This document shows, piece after piece, positions 1 through 8,439 of a stretch of DNA of 64,000 nt (position 1 is the stretch's first letter; each line of letters starts with the position of its first letter). The DNA is from Onishia niordana (GTDB lineage: Bacteria > Pseudomonadota > Gammaproteobacteria > Pseudomonadales > Halomonadaceae): positions 1-64,000 of the forward strand of contig NZ_SDSD01000007.1 in assembly GCF_004798965.1 (NCBI RefSeq), written 5' to 3'. The translations under genes and the position numbers were made by a program. The notes under the pieces were generated by a model. The model saw only the letters and a list, made by a program, of their open reading frames with translations, made no database searches and was not told where the DNA came from.

Positions 1-24
1 CGTCAGGCACTTACACTGAAAGAA

Positions 25-53
25 CCCCGGCCCTCACAGGCCGGGGTTTTTTT
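25..53 (+). terminator. Intrinsic terminator of a gene lying left of the window
   Basis: An 8-bp perfect GC stem (CCCCGGCC/GGCCGGGG) with a 6-nt loop is followed by seven T residues. It should end a plus-strand transcript that starts outside the window. Confidence 0.85.
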
Positions 54-407
54 ATGCCGGTACAAAATGATCGGCCACAGCCCCCCTCTAATGGCGCCTG
101 CTACGACGGCCACCAGCGACTTTTCCTCTCCAGCACCAGCACCAGCAACGAAGCGAAAAGCGACGGCCCTCATCCCGGGGCTTCTCTGCCCCTTTCCTGC
201 TCACCTCCGATCGCTGACGTAACCAGAGCTCTTATGCACTTATATGACGACTTATTACACGTAGCCTTACAAGTGGGCCATATGCGCCTGCTCGGCGCAA
301 AAGCTTGGACTGAAGGCGCTATGGGTAGAGTTGCAGCGCCAAGACAGCTATGGTGGATGGACTGACACTCGTCAGGCATGACATCAATGATTTAGGAGGA
401 CAGCATC
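54..407. other. Intergenic stretch without a supported gene
   Basis: Open frames exist here on both strands (54-365 plus, 170-379 minus), but none has a convincing ribosome site, recognisable family or sensible composition. The centre (about 220-270) is richer in A and T than the surroundings and could hold the promoter of the small lipoprotein gene, but I cannot pick out a clear -35/-10 pair. Confidence 0.5.
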
Positions 408-623
408 ATGAACGTGAAGCTTACGGAAAAGCTGAAGGGCAAGTTTGGCATCATGCTGCTGGTAGCCATGATGGCCGTTGCCATCACTGGTTGTGAGGAA
501 GAAGGGCCGGCGGAACAAGCTGGTGAGAAGGTCGATAACGCCATGGAGGACACGGGCGAAGCGATCGAGGATGCCGGTGAGAACGTCGAAGAAGCGGCCG
601 ATGAGGCGCAGTCTGAGTACTGA
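408..623 (+). CDS. Small acidic lipoprotein
   Basis: The protein has 71 residues. A basic N-terminus and a hydrophobic stretch (about 13-26) lead to a lipobox-like ITGC with the lipid-accepting Cys at 29. The mature part is almost entirely Glu, Ala, Asp and Gly in loosely repeated blocks (EDTGEAIEDAGENVEEAADE), which could form a charged amphipathic helix. The start is fixed by an AGGAGG-type site 8 bases upstream. It stands alone between two terminators, so it is probably monocistronic. Function unknown. Acidic Glu +2/+3 after the Cys gives no clear Lol-avoidance rule, so inner versus outer membrane is open. Confidence 0.75.
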   Translation: MNVKLTEKLKGKFGIMLLVAMMAVAITGCEEEGPAEQAGEKVDNAMEDTGEAIEDAGENVEEAADEAQSEY

Positions 624-680
624 GTTAATTGAGCTGATGCCGAGTGTCGGATCGAGCATCGACCGAGCGAAGCATTAACC

Positions 681-711
681 AAAAAAGGCCGGGCAATCGC
701 CCGGCCTTTTT
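681..711. terminator. Bidirectional terminator between convergent genes
   Basis: A 13-bp stem built from AAAAAGGCCGGGC and its complement with loop AATC ends in a T-run on both strands. It can serve both the lipoprotein gene and the Tim44-like gene. Confidence 0.9.
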
Positions 712-732
712 ATGTGGATGATAACGGGGACG

Positions 733-1557
733 TCAGGTACCGGGGTTTTGCTCGATGCCTTGCAGGTACCACGGCGCGTCGTCGCGCATCTCGCGGATCA
801 GGTGCCACGTCTCGTTGAATTCGTTGCGCTCGCCGTTCTCATCCATGATGCCATGGAAGATGACCGTGGCCTCGGCCTGGTGGCCTATCTCACGGACATC
901 ACCAAGCTCTGCAAACAGCCTGACGATCTCGGTACGGTTATTGGCCGGCTGATTGGCGCGCTCTTCACGTAGCGTGTTGTAAAACTCAGGCGTGACGAAT
1001 TCTTGGATGCCAGCGAAGTCGTTGTTGTCCCAGGCTCGCTGCAGGGTCATGAAATGCTCTTTGGCTCCTCCCAGGAAGCGCTCCTTGTCGAACCAGCTCG
1101 GTGTGCTGCCTGCTTCTCCAAGGCCTCCGCCGAGGGGCCCCGGTGCGGTGAAGGGCTGAGAGGCAGTTTGTTCGCGGCGAGCCATCGTATCGGCGCCAGC
1201 GGTGGCCGGCTGGCGACGCTTGGCAAAGAGGCGAAACAGTAAGAAGGCCGCTCCAGCCACCAGCAGGAGGTCCATCAGGCGTAGCTCATCGAAGGCGCCG
1301 CCGAAGAACAGCGAGGCCAAAAGGCCACCGGCGAGCATGCCGGCGAAGGGGCCGGCGAACCGTGACAGGCCCCGTGAGGGCTGACGCGCGCCGGTGCCTG
1401 CAGAGGCACTTCGATTGGGAGTGGCAGCAGTCGAATCTGCTGAGCGGGAGTAGGACCCGAAACTCTTGCCGCCGCCCAGCCGCTTGGCCTCGGCATGATC
1501 GACGGCCAGGCCCAGGCTCATGAAGGTAGCCAGTATGAGTACGAAGATATTGCGCAT
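733..1557 (-). CDS. Tim44-like domain protein
   Basis: The protein has 274 residues. It has a signal peptide (cleavage after about 24, AEA/K), a Gly/Ser/Arg-rich linker, two hydrophobic segments (about 68-85 and 92-110) and a C-terminal Tim44-like domain (about 150-270) of the NTF2-like fold. The domain is known from the mitochondrial import motor. The role of such bacterial proteins is not established, and the likely place is the inner membrane with the domain attached to it. It is transcribed divergently from the cysteine hydrolase gene. The family call is firm, the function is not. Confidence 0.85.
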   Translation of the reverse strand: MRNIFVLILATFMSLGLAVDHAEAKRLGGGKSFGSYSRSADSTAATPNRSASAGTGARQPSRGLSRFAGPFAGMLAGGLLASLFFGGAFDELRLMDLLLVAGAAFLLFRLFAKRRQPATAGADTMARREQTASQPFTAPGPLGGGLGEAGSTPSWFDKERFLGGAKEHFMTLQRAWDNNDFAGIQEFVTPEFYNTLREERANQPANNRTEIVRLFAELGDVREIGHQAEATVIFHGIMDENGERNEFNETWHLIREMRDDAPWYLQGIEQNPGT

Positions 1558-1656
1558 GGGGAGAGAAGACTCCTAAGGGATGATTCGATTCCCTGACAGA
1601 ATACCCGCTTCGGCGCCTATGCTGAATCGATAACGTCACAGGTAAGGAATACCGAG

Positions 1657-2229
1657 ATGCGACTCGACCGCGCGACCAGCCTATTGTTGATCGTGGACCT
1701 ACAGACCGGCCTGTTACCCGTGATTGACGGAGGCGAGCAGGCCGTCGAGGAGGCGGCCTGGCTCGCGGGGCTGTCAGGACTTCTGGAAGTCCCGGTGTGG
1801 ATGACCGAGCAATACCCGACAGGGCTTGGAGAGACCGACGCCCGGCTACTTGCGGCGGTGCCGGAAGCGGTGCGCTGGGAGAAGGTGCACTTCGGGGCTG
1901 ACCGGGAGCCGGCCTTCGCCGAGGCGCTTGCTGAGCTTGGTCGAAGGCAGGTGGTGATCTGTGGCAGCGAGGCGCACATCTGCGTGCTGCAGACGGCGTT
2001 GGGTCTACTGGCGTCGGGCTACGACGTGTATTGGCTCGCGGAAGCCTGTGCCAGCCGACGCCCGGAAGAAGCGCGGCTGGCAAGAGAGCGAGTCATGGCC
2101 GCCGGCGGGGTCGTGATCAGCGCTGACATGGCCGCTTATGAATGGCTTGAGCGTTGCGATGACGAGCGCTTCAAGGTGGCTCACCGTAACTTCCTCAAAC
2201 CCCGCGCGGCGCGCGCCCTGCGCTTCTAA
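1657..2229 (+). CDS. Isochorismatase-family cysteine hydrolase
   Basis: The protein has 190 residues, the usual length of the family. The catalytic triad is visible: Asp14 (IVDLQ), Lys76 (WEKVHF) and Cys109 in GSEAHICV. The cis-peptide region before the Cys is also typical. Members hydrolyse amides, imines or vinyl ethers; the closest pattern is the YcaC/nicotinamidase-like group, and the substrate cannot be read from the sequence. It is a single gene, convergent with yaaA. Confidence 0.85.
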   Translation: MRLDRATSLLLIVDLQTGLLPVIDGGEQAVEEAAWLAGLSGLLEVPVWMTEQYPTGLGETDARLLAAVPEAVRWEKVHFGADREPAFAEALAELGRRQVVICGSEAHICVLQTALGLLASGYDVYWLAEACASRRPEEARLARERVMAAGGVVISADMAAYEWLERCDDERFKVAHRNFLKPRAARALRF

Positions 2230-2269
2230 AGCGACACAGGCCCGCGGCCCAGATAAAGAGCTATGAGCC

Positions 2270-3049
2270 TCAGGACGCGCCTTCTTCGCGGGTGAACACC
2301 AGCGTATTGCCCTCAGACATGGCCGCATTGTAGCGATAGCCCGCCACGTCGAAGTTCTTGAGGCCTTCGGGGTCGTCAAGACGCTCGCGGATCATCCAGG
2401 CGCTCATCAGGCCACGGGCCTTCTTGGCATAGAAGCTGATGATCTTGTATTGACCGTTCTTCTCGTCCTTGAACACCGGGGTGATGACCCGCGACGACAG
2501 CTTCTTGGTATCGATGGCCTTGAAGTATTCGTTGGAGGCCAGGTTGACCAGCACGGGGCTGCCGCTTGCCTTGATGGCGCGATCCAGGTCCTGCGTCAGG
2601 GTGTCTCGCCAATAGGCATAAAGGTCCTTGCCCGCGGGATTGGCAAGCTTGGTGCCCATCTCCAGACGATAGGGCAGGATCAGGTCGAGCGGGCGCAGCA
2701 TGCCATAGAGGCCGGACAGAATGCGCAGGTGATCTTGGGCGAAGGCGTTGTCGTCTTCGCTGAAGCTGGCGGCATCGAGCCCCACATAGACATCGCCCTG
2801 GAAGGCCTGCGCCGCTTGCTTGGCGTTTTCCGGCGTGAAAGGCGCCTCCCACTCGGTGAAGCGGGCGGCGTTAAGGCCGGCCAGTTTGTCACTGATGCCC
2901 ATCAGCTCGCTGAGCTGCTGCGGCGAGTAATCTCGTAGCACGCCGACCAGTTCGCGGCTTTGCTCGAGATAGTCGGGCTGGCTATAGGTATCGGTGCTCG
3001 GCGGGGTCTCGAAATCCAGTGTCTTGGCGGGGGAAATCACGCTCAGCAT
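2270..3049 (-). CDS. yaaA: Peroxide stress protein YaaA
   Basis: The protein has 259 residues, matching E. coli YaaA (258). The N-terminus [13 protein letters not shown] and the internal [20 protein letters not shown] are family hallmarks (DUF328). YaaA lowers intracellular free iron during peroxide stress and has a DNA-binding fold. An upstream extension is open, but the start at 3049 is chosen because AGGAG lies 7 bases before it and it matches the family N-terminus. Monocistronic. Confidence 0.95.
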   Translation of the reverse strand: MLSVISPAKTLDFETPPSTDTYSQPDYLEQSRELVGVLRDYSPQQLSELMGISDKLAGLNAARFTEWEAPFTPENAKQAAQAFQGDVYVGLDAASFSEDDNAFAQDHLRILSGLYGMLRPLDLILPYRLEMGTKLANPAGKDLYAYWRDTLTQDLDRAIKASGSPVLVNLASNEYFKAIDTKKLSSRVITPVFKDEKNGQYKIISFYAKKARGLMSAWMIRERLDDPEGLKNFDVAGYRYNAAMSEGNTLVFTREEGAS

Positions 3050-3218
3050 GGGGCACTCCTGTGAACAGTCGGCATGGGCAGCGGGGCCCGTCGTTGACTT
3101 GGCAGTATACCAAGCTGACCCGGGGCGCGGAGATGGTCGCTGCACTATGGCAGCGATAGTCATGAGAGGGAGCAGAACGGGACACCGTGGTGCACCGATG
3201 GCCTCACACTAGGGGCAG

Positions 3219-3240
3219 TCCCCGGCATTGTCGCCGGGGA
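3219..3240 (-). terminator. Hairpin downstream of tas
   Basis: A perfect 8-bp stem TCCCCGGC/GCCGGGGA with a 6-nt loop lies 36 bases past the tas stop codon. There is no T-run, so it may only stabilise the mRNA end or act with Rho. Confidence 0.4.
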
Positions 3241-3275
3241 ATAGAGGTGCGCTGATCACTCAAGCGTTCAGAGGC

Positions 3276-4307
3276 TCAGGGGCTGGGATTGGGCAACCGG
3301 GCGTGCACGGCCTCGATGGCCTCCAGTACCTCGTCACTGAGCTTGAGCGACTCGCTCGCCAGGTTGCTCTCGAGTTGCTCCATGGTGGTGGCACCGATGA
3401 TATTGCTGGTCAGGAAGGGCCGTGAGTTCACGTAGGCCAGCGCCATCTGGGCCGGGTCGAGGCCGTGTTCGCGAGCGATCGCCACATAGGCGCGGGTCGC
3501 CTCTTCGGCGAGCGGCGAGGTGTAGCGCTTGAAGCGCTCGAAGAGCGTCAGGCGGCTCTTGGGCGGCTTGGCGCCATCCAAATACTTGCCGGAGAGCACC
3601 CCGAAGGCCAGCGGTGAATAGGCCAGCAGGCCGGCCCGTTCACGATGGCTGATCTCGGCAAGGCCGACTTCATAGCTGCGGTTGAGCAGGCTGTAGGGGT
3701 TCTGCACGCTGGCGACCCTTGGCAGGCCGAGTCGGTCGGACAGCGAAAGGGCATGCATCACGCCCCAGGGCGTCTCGTTTGAAAGGCCGACGGCACGCAC
3801 TTTGCCGGCATCGACCAGCTCCTTGAGTGCCGAGAGGCTCTCCTCCAGGGAGGTGGCGTCCTCATCTTCCTTGGCCGCATAGCCGAGCTTGCCAAAGAAG
3901 TTGGCGTTCCGCTCGGGCCAGTGCAGCTGATAAAGGTCCACATAATCGGTGTTCAGCCGCGAGAGGCTTGCATCGATCGCCTGATGGATATGCTCGCGGG
4001 TCAGCCGCGGGCCGCCGCGAATATGGTCAAGGCCGGGGCCAGTCACTTTGGTGGCCAGTACCACGTCATCGCGGACACCACGCGCCTTTAGCCAGCTGCC
4101 CACATAAGCTTCCGTCAGGCCCTGAGTCTCGGCCTTGGGCGGCACCGGGTACATCTCGGCGGTATCGATGAAGTTGATGCCGAAGGACGTGGCGCGATCG
4201 AGCTGCTCGTGCGCTTCGGCTTCGCTGTTCTGCTCGCCGAAGGTCATGGTGCCAAGGCAAAGCCGGCTGACATCGATGCCGGTATCGCCAAGCGGTCGCG
4301 TTTGCAT
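3276..4307 (-). CDS. tas: Aldo/keto reductase Tas
   Basis: The protein has 343 residues (E. coli Tas 346). The N-terminal block GTMTFGEQNSEAEAHEQLD and the FIDTAEMYPVPPKAETQG active-site segment (catalytic Asp and Tyr) agree closely with Tas, a member of the NADPH-dependent aldo/keto reductases with an unknown natural substrate. The ATG at 4307 is preferred over an in-frame TTG four codons upstream because GGAG lies 7 bases before it. Transcribed divergently from the Sel1 gene. Confidence 0.93.
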   Translation of the reverse strand: MQTRPLGDTGIDVSRLCLGTMTFGEQNSEAEAHEQLDRATSFGINFIDTAEMYPVPPKAETQGLTEAYVGSWLKARGVRDDVVLATKVTGPGLDHIRGGPRLTREHIHQAIDASLSRLNTDYVDLYQLHWPERNANFFGKLGYAAKEDEDATSLEESLSALKELVDAGKVRAVGLSNETPWGVMHALSLSDRLGLPRVASVQNPYSLLNRSYEVGLAEISHRERAGLLAYSPLAFGVLSGKYLDGAKPPKSRLTLFERFKRYTSPLAEEATRAYVAIAREHGLDPAQMALAYVNSRPFLTSNIIGATTMEQLESNLASESLKLSDEVLEAIEAVHARLPNPSP

Positions 4308-4469
4308 GTCTCGCTCCAATCAGAGAAAAGTCGGATGAATCAGCATGGTAGCGGTGGCCTTTGTCGGCGGCAAATACGGGGGTTGAGTCCCCTGCATGGG
4401 GGGCGTATGCTTGCCCCCCCGTTGCCCGGGTACTGCCCGATGGCCAATAGTTTATAGTACGGTGACACG

Positions 4470-5039
4470 ATGACGGTTGTCGGTATCCGGCGAGCGCATT
4501 TCCTTGTTACACAGGACGCTAGGTTGTTTGCCATGCATCAGGCATCTTCTTTGGTTACCCGCCTCGAATATCGACTGGCGGAACAGCTCTTCCATAATCG
4601 TTGGTTGCCGCGCTCGCCGCGTACCCAGCGATTGACGATGCACCTCTATCAGCGCTGCGCAGAAGCGGGACACACTACCGCGCTGTCGGTCTATGGACAT
4701 ATGCTGTTTCACCGAGCGATCAGACCGCAGGACAAGGCCAAAGGGGCCCGTTACGTGATGGAAGCCGCGCGTCAGGGGGACGTTCGCGCCCAGTATCAAG
4801 CCGGCTACATCTTCGAATACGGCTGTGCCCAGTATCCGCGGCGTGATGACAAGGCTGTCACCTGGTACGCCCGCGCTGGCGAAGCCGGTCATCCCCTTGC
4901 GGCCGAGCGTCTGGCCGATGCTTATCGCAGCGGCATGCTGGGCCTCGCCGTGGATCCGTTGCGTGCCGCCCATTGGCAAGCTCTGGCGGATGAATCCATC
5001 GCCGAGGAAGCCGCGCCCGCGGCGACTGTCTGCCACTGA
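4470..5039 (+). CDS. Sel1-like repeat protein
   Basis: The protein has up to 189 residues. Three Sel1/TPR-like helical repeats are visible (about 60-95, 96-132 and 133-168), with the characteristic A-x-x-G-x-A-x-A spacing (AAEAGH, AARQGDVRAQY, AGEAGHPLAAERLADAY). Such proteins are scaffolds for protein contacts. There is no signal peptide, so it is probably cytoplasmic. The start is uncertain: an in-frame ATG at 4533 with AGG 8 bases upstream is an alternative, and TATAGT at 4453-4458 would leave almost no leader for the 4470 start. Confidence 0.75.
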   Translation: MTVVGIRRAHFLVTQDARLFAMHQASSLVTRLEYRLAEQLFHNRWLPRSPRTQRLTMHLYQRCAEAGHTTALSVYGHMLFHRAIRPQDKAKGARYVMEAARQGDVRAQYQAGYIFEYGCAQYPRRDDKAVTWYARAGEAGHPLAAERLADAYRSGMLGLAVDPLRAAHWQALADESIAEEAAPAATVCH

Positions 5040-5131
5040 GTCGACCCTTGCGCCCTGAACCGATAGGCTAGGGCCAGTGGCGGCTTCGATGAGCCGCCGT
5101 CTTTGTCAGATCCAAAAAGGATGTTCATGCC

Positions 5132-5641
5132 GTGACGCTGCCTACCCTGTTGGATATCGAAGCGTCCGGGTTTGGGCGCGGCAGCTATCCGATCGAGATC
5201 GGACTGGCACGGCCCGATGGCTCATCCTGCGCCTTCCTGATCCAGCCTCTGGAAGAATGGGTGCATTGGGATCCCAAGGCTGAACTCCTGCATGGCATTT
5301 CCCGTGCGCGCCTTCAGCGCGAAGGACACCCGGTCATTGAAGTGGCACGCTGGCTCAACGATGAACTGGCTGAGCTCGGCATTGCCTATAGCGATAGCTG
5401 GGGCTACGACAACACCTGGTTGTCACTGCTTTTCCACCATGCCGGCATGCTGCCGCGCTTTCGGCTCGAAGCCCTGCGCCGATTGCTCGATGAGCGCCAG
5501 CTGGAACTGTGGAGCACGGCAAAGGAAGCCCTGATCAGCGAGTGGGGTATCCAGCGTCATCGCGCGGGCGAAGATGCACGCCTCTTGCAGCTGACCTACG
5601 AACACACCTTGGCGCTGTCTCGTGCCGAGAGCGGCCACTAG
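5132..5641 (+). CDS. DEDDh-type 3'-5' exonuclease-like protein
   Basis: The protein has 169 residues and starts with GTG. The DEDDh residues can be seen: Asp8 and Glu10 in LLDIEASGFG, a central Asp (about 93, GYDNTW) and His143 with Asp148 (HRAGEDARLL). This is the fold of RNase T, the DnaQ epsilon subunit and ExoX. It is small and has no extra domain, so it may act on RNA ends or DNA; the substrate is not known. It is separated from the Sel1 gene by 92 bases. Confidence 0.8.
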   Translation: MTLPTLLDIEASGFGRGSYPIEIGLARPDGSSCAFLIQPLEEWVHWDPKAELLHGISRARLQREGHPVIEVARWLNDELAELGIAYSDSWGYDNTWLSLLFHHAGMLPRFRLEALRRLLDERQLELWSTAKEALISEWGIQRHRAGEDARLLQLTYEHTLALSRAESGH

Positions 5642-5795
5642 CCTTTCTTACCGTCCCCATACTGTCTTGCCGCCCACATCCTGTCTTGTCGATGCCCTGA
5701 TGGTTTGGCCCAGCTTGTCTTTCCCGGTTGCGAACGACCGGCACTCGCTTTTCCCTATAACATCTGCCGTGCACTGGGCTGTCGTAGGCTACTGT

Positions 5796-6374
5796 TCAGA
5801 CGTTTCCGCCGACTGATTGTGGCGTCTTGTCGTCCAACTGGCGTTCCAACTGATCCAGCAACGCCGGTGGGGTCGGGGCCGTGCTCAGGGCATCGCGAGT
5901 ATGCGCATCGAGGAACCCCTGACTGACCAGGCTGTCGAGAAAGGTCAGCAAGGAAGCAAAGAAACCACGGGTATCAAGTAGTGCAATCGGCTTGTCATGC
6001 AGGCCCAGGTATTGCCACGTCCAGGACTCGAACAGCTCCTCGAGGGTGCCGATGCCGCCGGGCAGGGCGACGAAGGCATCGGCTCTTTCCGCCATCGCGG
6101 CCTTGCGCTCATGCATGTCGCCGACGCGGATCAGCTGCGTCAGGCCTTGGTGAGCCTGCTCGCGATCCACCAGGTGGTGCGGCATCACGCCGATCACCTC
6201 GCCACCGGCCTCGAGCACGGCGTCGGCAAGCGCTCCCATCAGCCCTACACGTGCCCCGCCGTAGACCAGGCGATGGCCGCGCCTCCCAAGCTCGCGGCCC
6301 AATGCCGTGGTGGCCTCGCGAAAGCAGGAATCGCTCCCTTCTCGGGAGCCCAGGTAAACACAGATGTTCGGCAT
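5796..6374 (-). CDS. LOG-family (TIGR00730) nucleoside 5'-monophosphate phosphoribohydrolase
   Basis: The protein has 192 residues of Rossmann fold. The diagnostic MHERK (88-92) and PGGIGTLEE (105-113) motifs are both intact, so the enzyme should release a base from a nucleoside 5'-monophosphate by hydrolysing the N-glycosidic bond. In plants and some bacteria the product is a cytokinin; in most bacteria it is probably nucleotide salvage or housekeeping. AGGAG precedes the ATG. It is convergent with the exonuclease gene. Confidence 0.9.
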   Translation of the reverse strand: MPNICVYLGSREGSDSCFREATTALGRELGRRGHRLVYGGARVGLMGALADAVLEAGGEVIGVMPHHLVDREQAHQGLTQLIRVGDMHERKAAMAERADAFVALPGGIGTLEELFESWTWQYLGLHDKPIALLDTRGFFASLLTFLDSLVSQGFLDAHTRDALSTAPTPPALLDQLERQLDDKTPQSVGGNV

Positions 6375-6460
6375 GCGATGCTCCTTGATGAGGCGATCAT
6401 CCTAGCGCGTCCCCTAGAGGCCGCGCAGCCTCGGTGTGTGGATTGATTCAGCATGATGCA

Positions 6461-6488
6461 GAAGGGGCGCCCGATAGGCGCCCCTTCC
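6461..6488 (-). terminator. GC-rich hairpin after the DUF501 gene
   Basis: A perfect 11-bp inverted repeat (GAAGGGGCGCC) with a 6-nt loop lies 36 bases beyond the stop of the DUF501 gene. No T-run follows on either strand, so the terminator role is inferred. Confidence 0.5.
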
Positions 6489-6523
6489 ACTGTCAGTGAG
6501 TCGTTTACGGCCGCATGTCTGGC

Positions 6524-7045
6524 TCAGGGCAGACAGTCGATCACGCCGTACTCGGCGTCCAGCCATTGGCCGATGACGTTGTTACCGCAAAGATGGTGAG
6601 CATACTGGGTGTGCAGGCAGCGCACCTGATCCCAGTTGCTGATGCCGCCGATACCGCGCTCTTTGAGCACCTTGGCATAGCCCAGACGCTCGACCTCGGC
6701 ACGCTGGGCTTCGTCCATGAAGCGCCAGCGGCGGTCCACGTAGTCCTGATGGCTGTGGTGATAGGCGGCCATGAGCTCGGGTTCCTGCTGAAGGCGAGCC
6801 TCGAGCTCCTTGATCACACCGGAAGCCTCGAGACGTGAGAGCTCCACCTTGAGACGCTCGCTGCTGAGCCAGTAAAGCGTCGGGAAAGGTTTGCCCTCGA
6901 CGATGGGCGCCATGCGCAGCACCAGGGGGGTGTCTTCTCCGTCGGTGGCGGCTATCGCCATGGTGCCGCGCGGCGCGCGACCGAGCTGTTCGGTGATGAT
7001 GGCCAATTGGCGTTCATCAGGGGTCTGATCGGTTTGGATCACCAT
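6524..7045 (-). CDS. DUF501 family protein
   Basis: The protein has 173 residues. The pattern LGRAPRG ... GEDTPLVLRM ... FPTLYWL ... GIGGISNWDQVRCLHTQYAHHL is the conserved core of DUF501, a widespread cytoplasmic family with no proven function. The reading frame is open further upstream, but family similarity begins at the ATG at 7045. That start lies 29 bases inside the end of the preceding gene and lacks a clear Shine-Dalgarno site, so translation is probably coupled to the upstream gene. Confidence 0.85.
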   Translation of the reverse strand: MVIQTDQTPDERQLAIITEQLGRAPRGTMAIAATDGEDTPLVLRMAPIVEGKPFPTLYWLSSERLKVELSRLEASGVIKELEARLQQEPELMAAYHHSHQDYVDRRWRFMDEAQRAEVERLGYAKVLKERGIGGISNWDQVRCLHTQYAHHLCGNNVIGQWLDAEYGVIDCLP

Positions 7046-7343
7046 CTTGGGGGTCTCGCAGAAATTTGTTCGAGCGGCCCACGGCACGAAAGAAGGCGGT
7101 ATTGAGCTGCACCGGCGTCGGCACATAATGCCAGTGGCGTTCGCAGTAGTCGTTGGCCCGCGCCAGGAGTGCGTCGTAGAGCCGATTGAACGGCGCATCA
7201 TAATCGTAAGGGTCATGCCCGAACAAGCGGATATGGGGGTAGTCGGCAAAGCGCTCGACGAAGTAATGCTCGAGATCGGCCTCTACGGCGCGATGGCGGT
7301 CCACGTCGTCCGGGTCGAGCCAGAGCGTGTAGCGAATGGCCAT
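7017..7343 (-). CDS. Conserved-looking protein of unknown function
   Basis: The protein has 108 residues, rich in Asp, Tyr, His and Arg, with no signal peptide or membrane segment. I do not recognise the family. An AGGAG site 6-7 bases before the ATG and the 29-base overlap with the DUF501 gene argue that it is real and co-expressed with it. The C-terminal tail (DPQDGDPNRSDP) falls in the overlap and is probably unstructured. Confidence 0.65.
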   Translation of the reverse strand: MAIRYTLWLDPDDVDRHRAVEADLEHYFVERFADYPHIRLFGHDPYDYDAPFNRLYDALLARANDYCERHWHYVPTPVQLNTAFFRAVGRSNKFLRDPQDGDPNRSDP

Positions 7344-7463
7344 GAGGTCTCCTGATCAGGCAATGGGTGCTGGTGAGACCGCGCACATCGCTATTCGGCT
7401 CACAGCCCTGGGCAAGACTGGGTTAGGTGCCCTCAGGATAGCGCAGGACGCGGCGGAGTCGGC

Positions 7464-7934
7464 TCACCTGCGTGAAAGCCCCACGAGTCGAGCGCCGGTC
7501 AGCGCGACCAAGTCCTCTGGGGCGAGGCTGATCTCGAGGCCGCGACGGCCACCGCTGACATGCAGTGTCGCAAGCGCACTGGCGCTCTCGTCGATAAAGG
7601 TCGGTAGGCGCTTTTTTTGGCCGAGCGGGCTGATACCGCCGACTACATAGCCGGTGGTGCGTTCGGCCAGTGCCGGTTCGGCAAGCGTCGCCTTGCGCGC
7701 GCCGGCAGCCCGGGCCAGTGCCTTGAGGTCGAGGCGCGCGCTCACCGGCACCATCGCCACCACCAAGCGGCCGTCGTCGAGACGGGCCAGGAGCGTCTTG
7801 AAGACCGTCTCCGCTGGCAAGGCGAGAGCCTTGGCGGCTTCTTCGCCGAAGGCTTCGGCCCGTGGGTCATGGGCGTACTCGATGAGGTGGAAGTCGGTTC
7901 CTGCTGCTTCCAGGGCGCGCACCGCAGGCGTCAT
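7464..7934 (-). CDS. ybaK: Cys-tRNA(Pro)/Cys-tRNA(Cys) deacylase YbaK
   Basis: The protein has 156 residues, the length of E. coli YbaK. The single YbaK/aaRS-associated domain shows the invariant catalytic Lys (VFKTLLA) and the GGISPLGQKKRLPTFID segment typical of YbaK rather than ProX. It hydrolyses Cys mischarged on tRNA(Pro), in trans to prolyl-tRNA synthetase. Its start overlaps the stop of the thioesterase gene by 4 bases, so the two form an operon. Confidence 0.93.
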   Translation of the reverse strand: MTPAVRALEAAGTDFHLIEYAHDPRAEAFGEEAAKALALPAETVFKTLLARLDDGRLVVAMVPVSARLDLKALARAAGARKATLAEPALAERTTGYVVGGISPLGQKKRLPTFIDESASALATLHVSGGRRGLEISLAPEDLVALTGARLVGLSRR

Positions 7935-8341
7935 GCCTGAGCCTCCTTGGGTGTATACAGATGCGCTTCTAGGGCTGTACGCAGCTCACCTTCGAGAGGC
8001 TGGGCGCGTTTCTTGTCGTGATCATAGTGCACCATCACGGTATTGCCGCGGGCACAAAGCTCGCCGTGTTGGCGAGCTTCCTGCGTCACCGTGAAGGAGC
8101 TATTGCCGATCCGAGTCAGGTAAGTGCAGATCTCTACACTTGTGCCGTAATGCAGCTCGGCCATGAACTCCACATCAAAGCGGGCCAGAATCAATCGCCA
8201 TTTACGCGGGTCAAGGTCCGGTGTGAAGAACCGGAACAGCTCGGTGCGTCCCTGCTCGAACCAGGCAGGCAAGCGGGTATTGTTGATGTGACCAAGGGCA
8301 TCGGTGTCGTGAAAGGCGGGCTCAAGGGTGGTGACAAACAT
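7931..8341 (-). CDS. Hotdog-fold acyl-CoA thioesterase (4HBT/YbgC type)
   Basis: The protein has 136 residues. The N-terminal FHDTDALGHINN, with catalytic Asp, followed by the long helix and the ARFDVEFMAELHYGT strand is the signature of 4-hydroxybenzoyl-CoA-type thioesterases. The acyl substrate cannot be predicted. The ATG at 8341 with GGAG 7 bases upstream is preferred over a TTG one codon earlier. It is the first gene of a two-gene operon with ybaK. Confidence 0.88.
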   Translation of the reverse strand: MFVTTLEPAFHDTDALGHINNTRLPAWFEQGRTELFRFFTPDLDPRKWRLILARFDVEFMAELHYGTSVEICTYLTRIGNSSFTVTQEARQHGELCARGNTVMVHYDHDKKRAQPLEGELRTALEAHLYTPKEAQA

Positions 8342-8439
8342 CAAAGGCTCCAGGGGCAGCAGGCAAGGATTGGGGGCAGTGTTGTCCCGCGGTGTAGACG
8401 GGACACTGTGCGGTTGATCACCGGTTCGCTCAACGCAGG

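Noticed and set aside
54-365. 103-codon plus-strand frame near the left edge
   Set aside because: Starts within the T-run of a terminator, lacks a ribosome site and resembles nothing.
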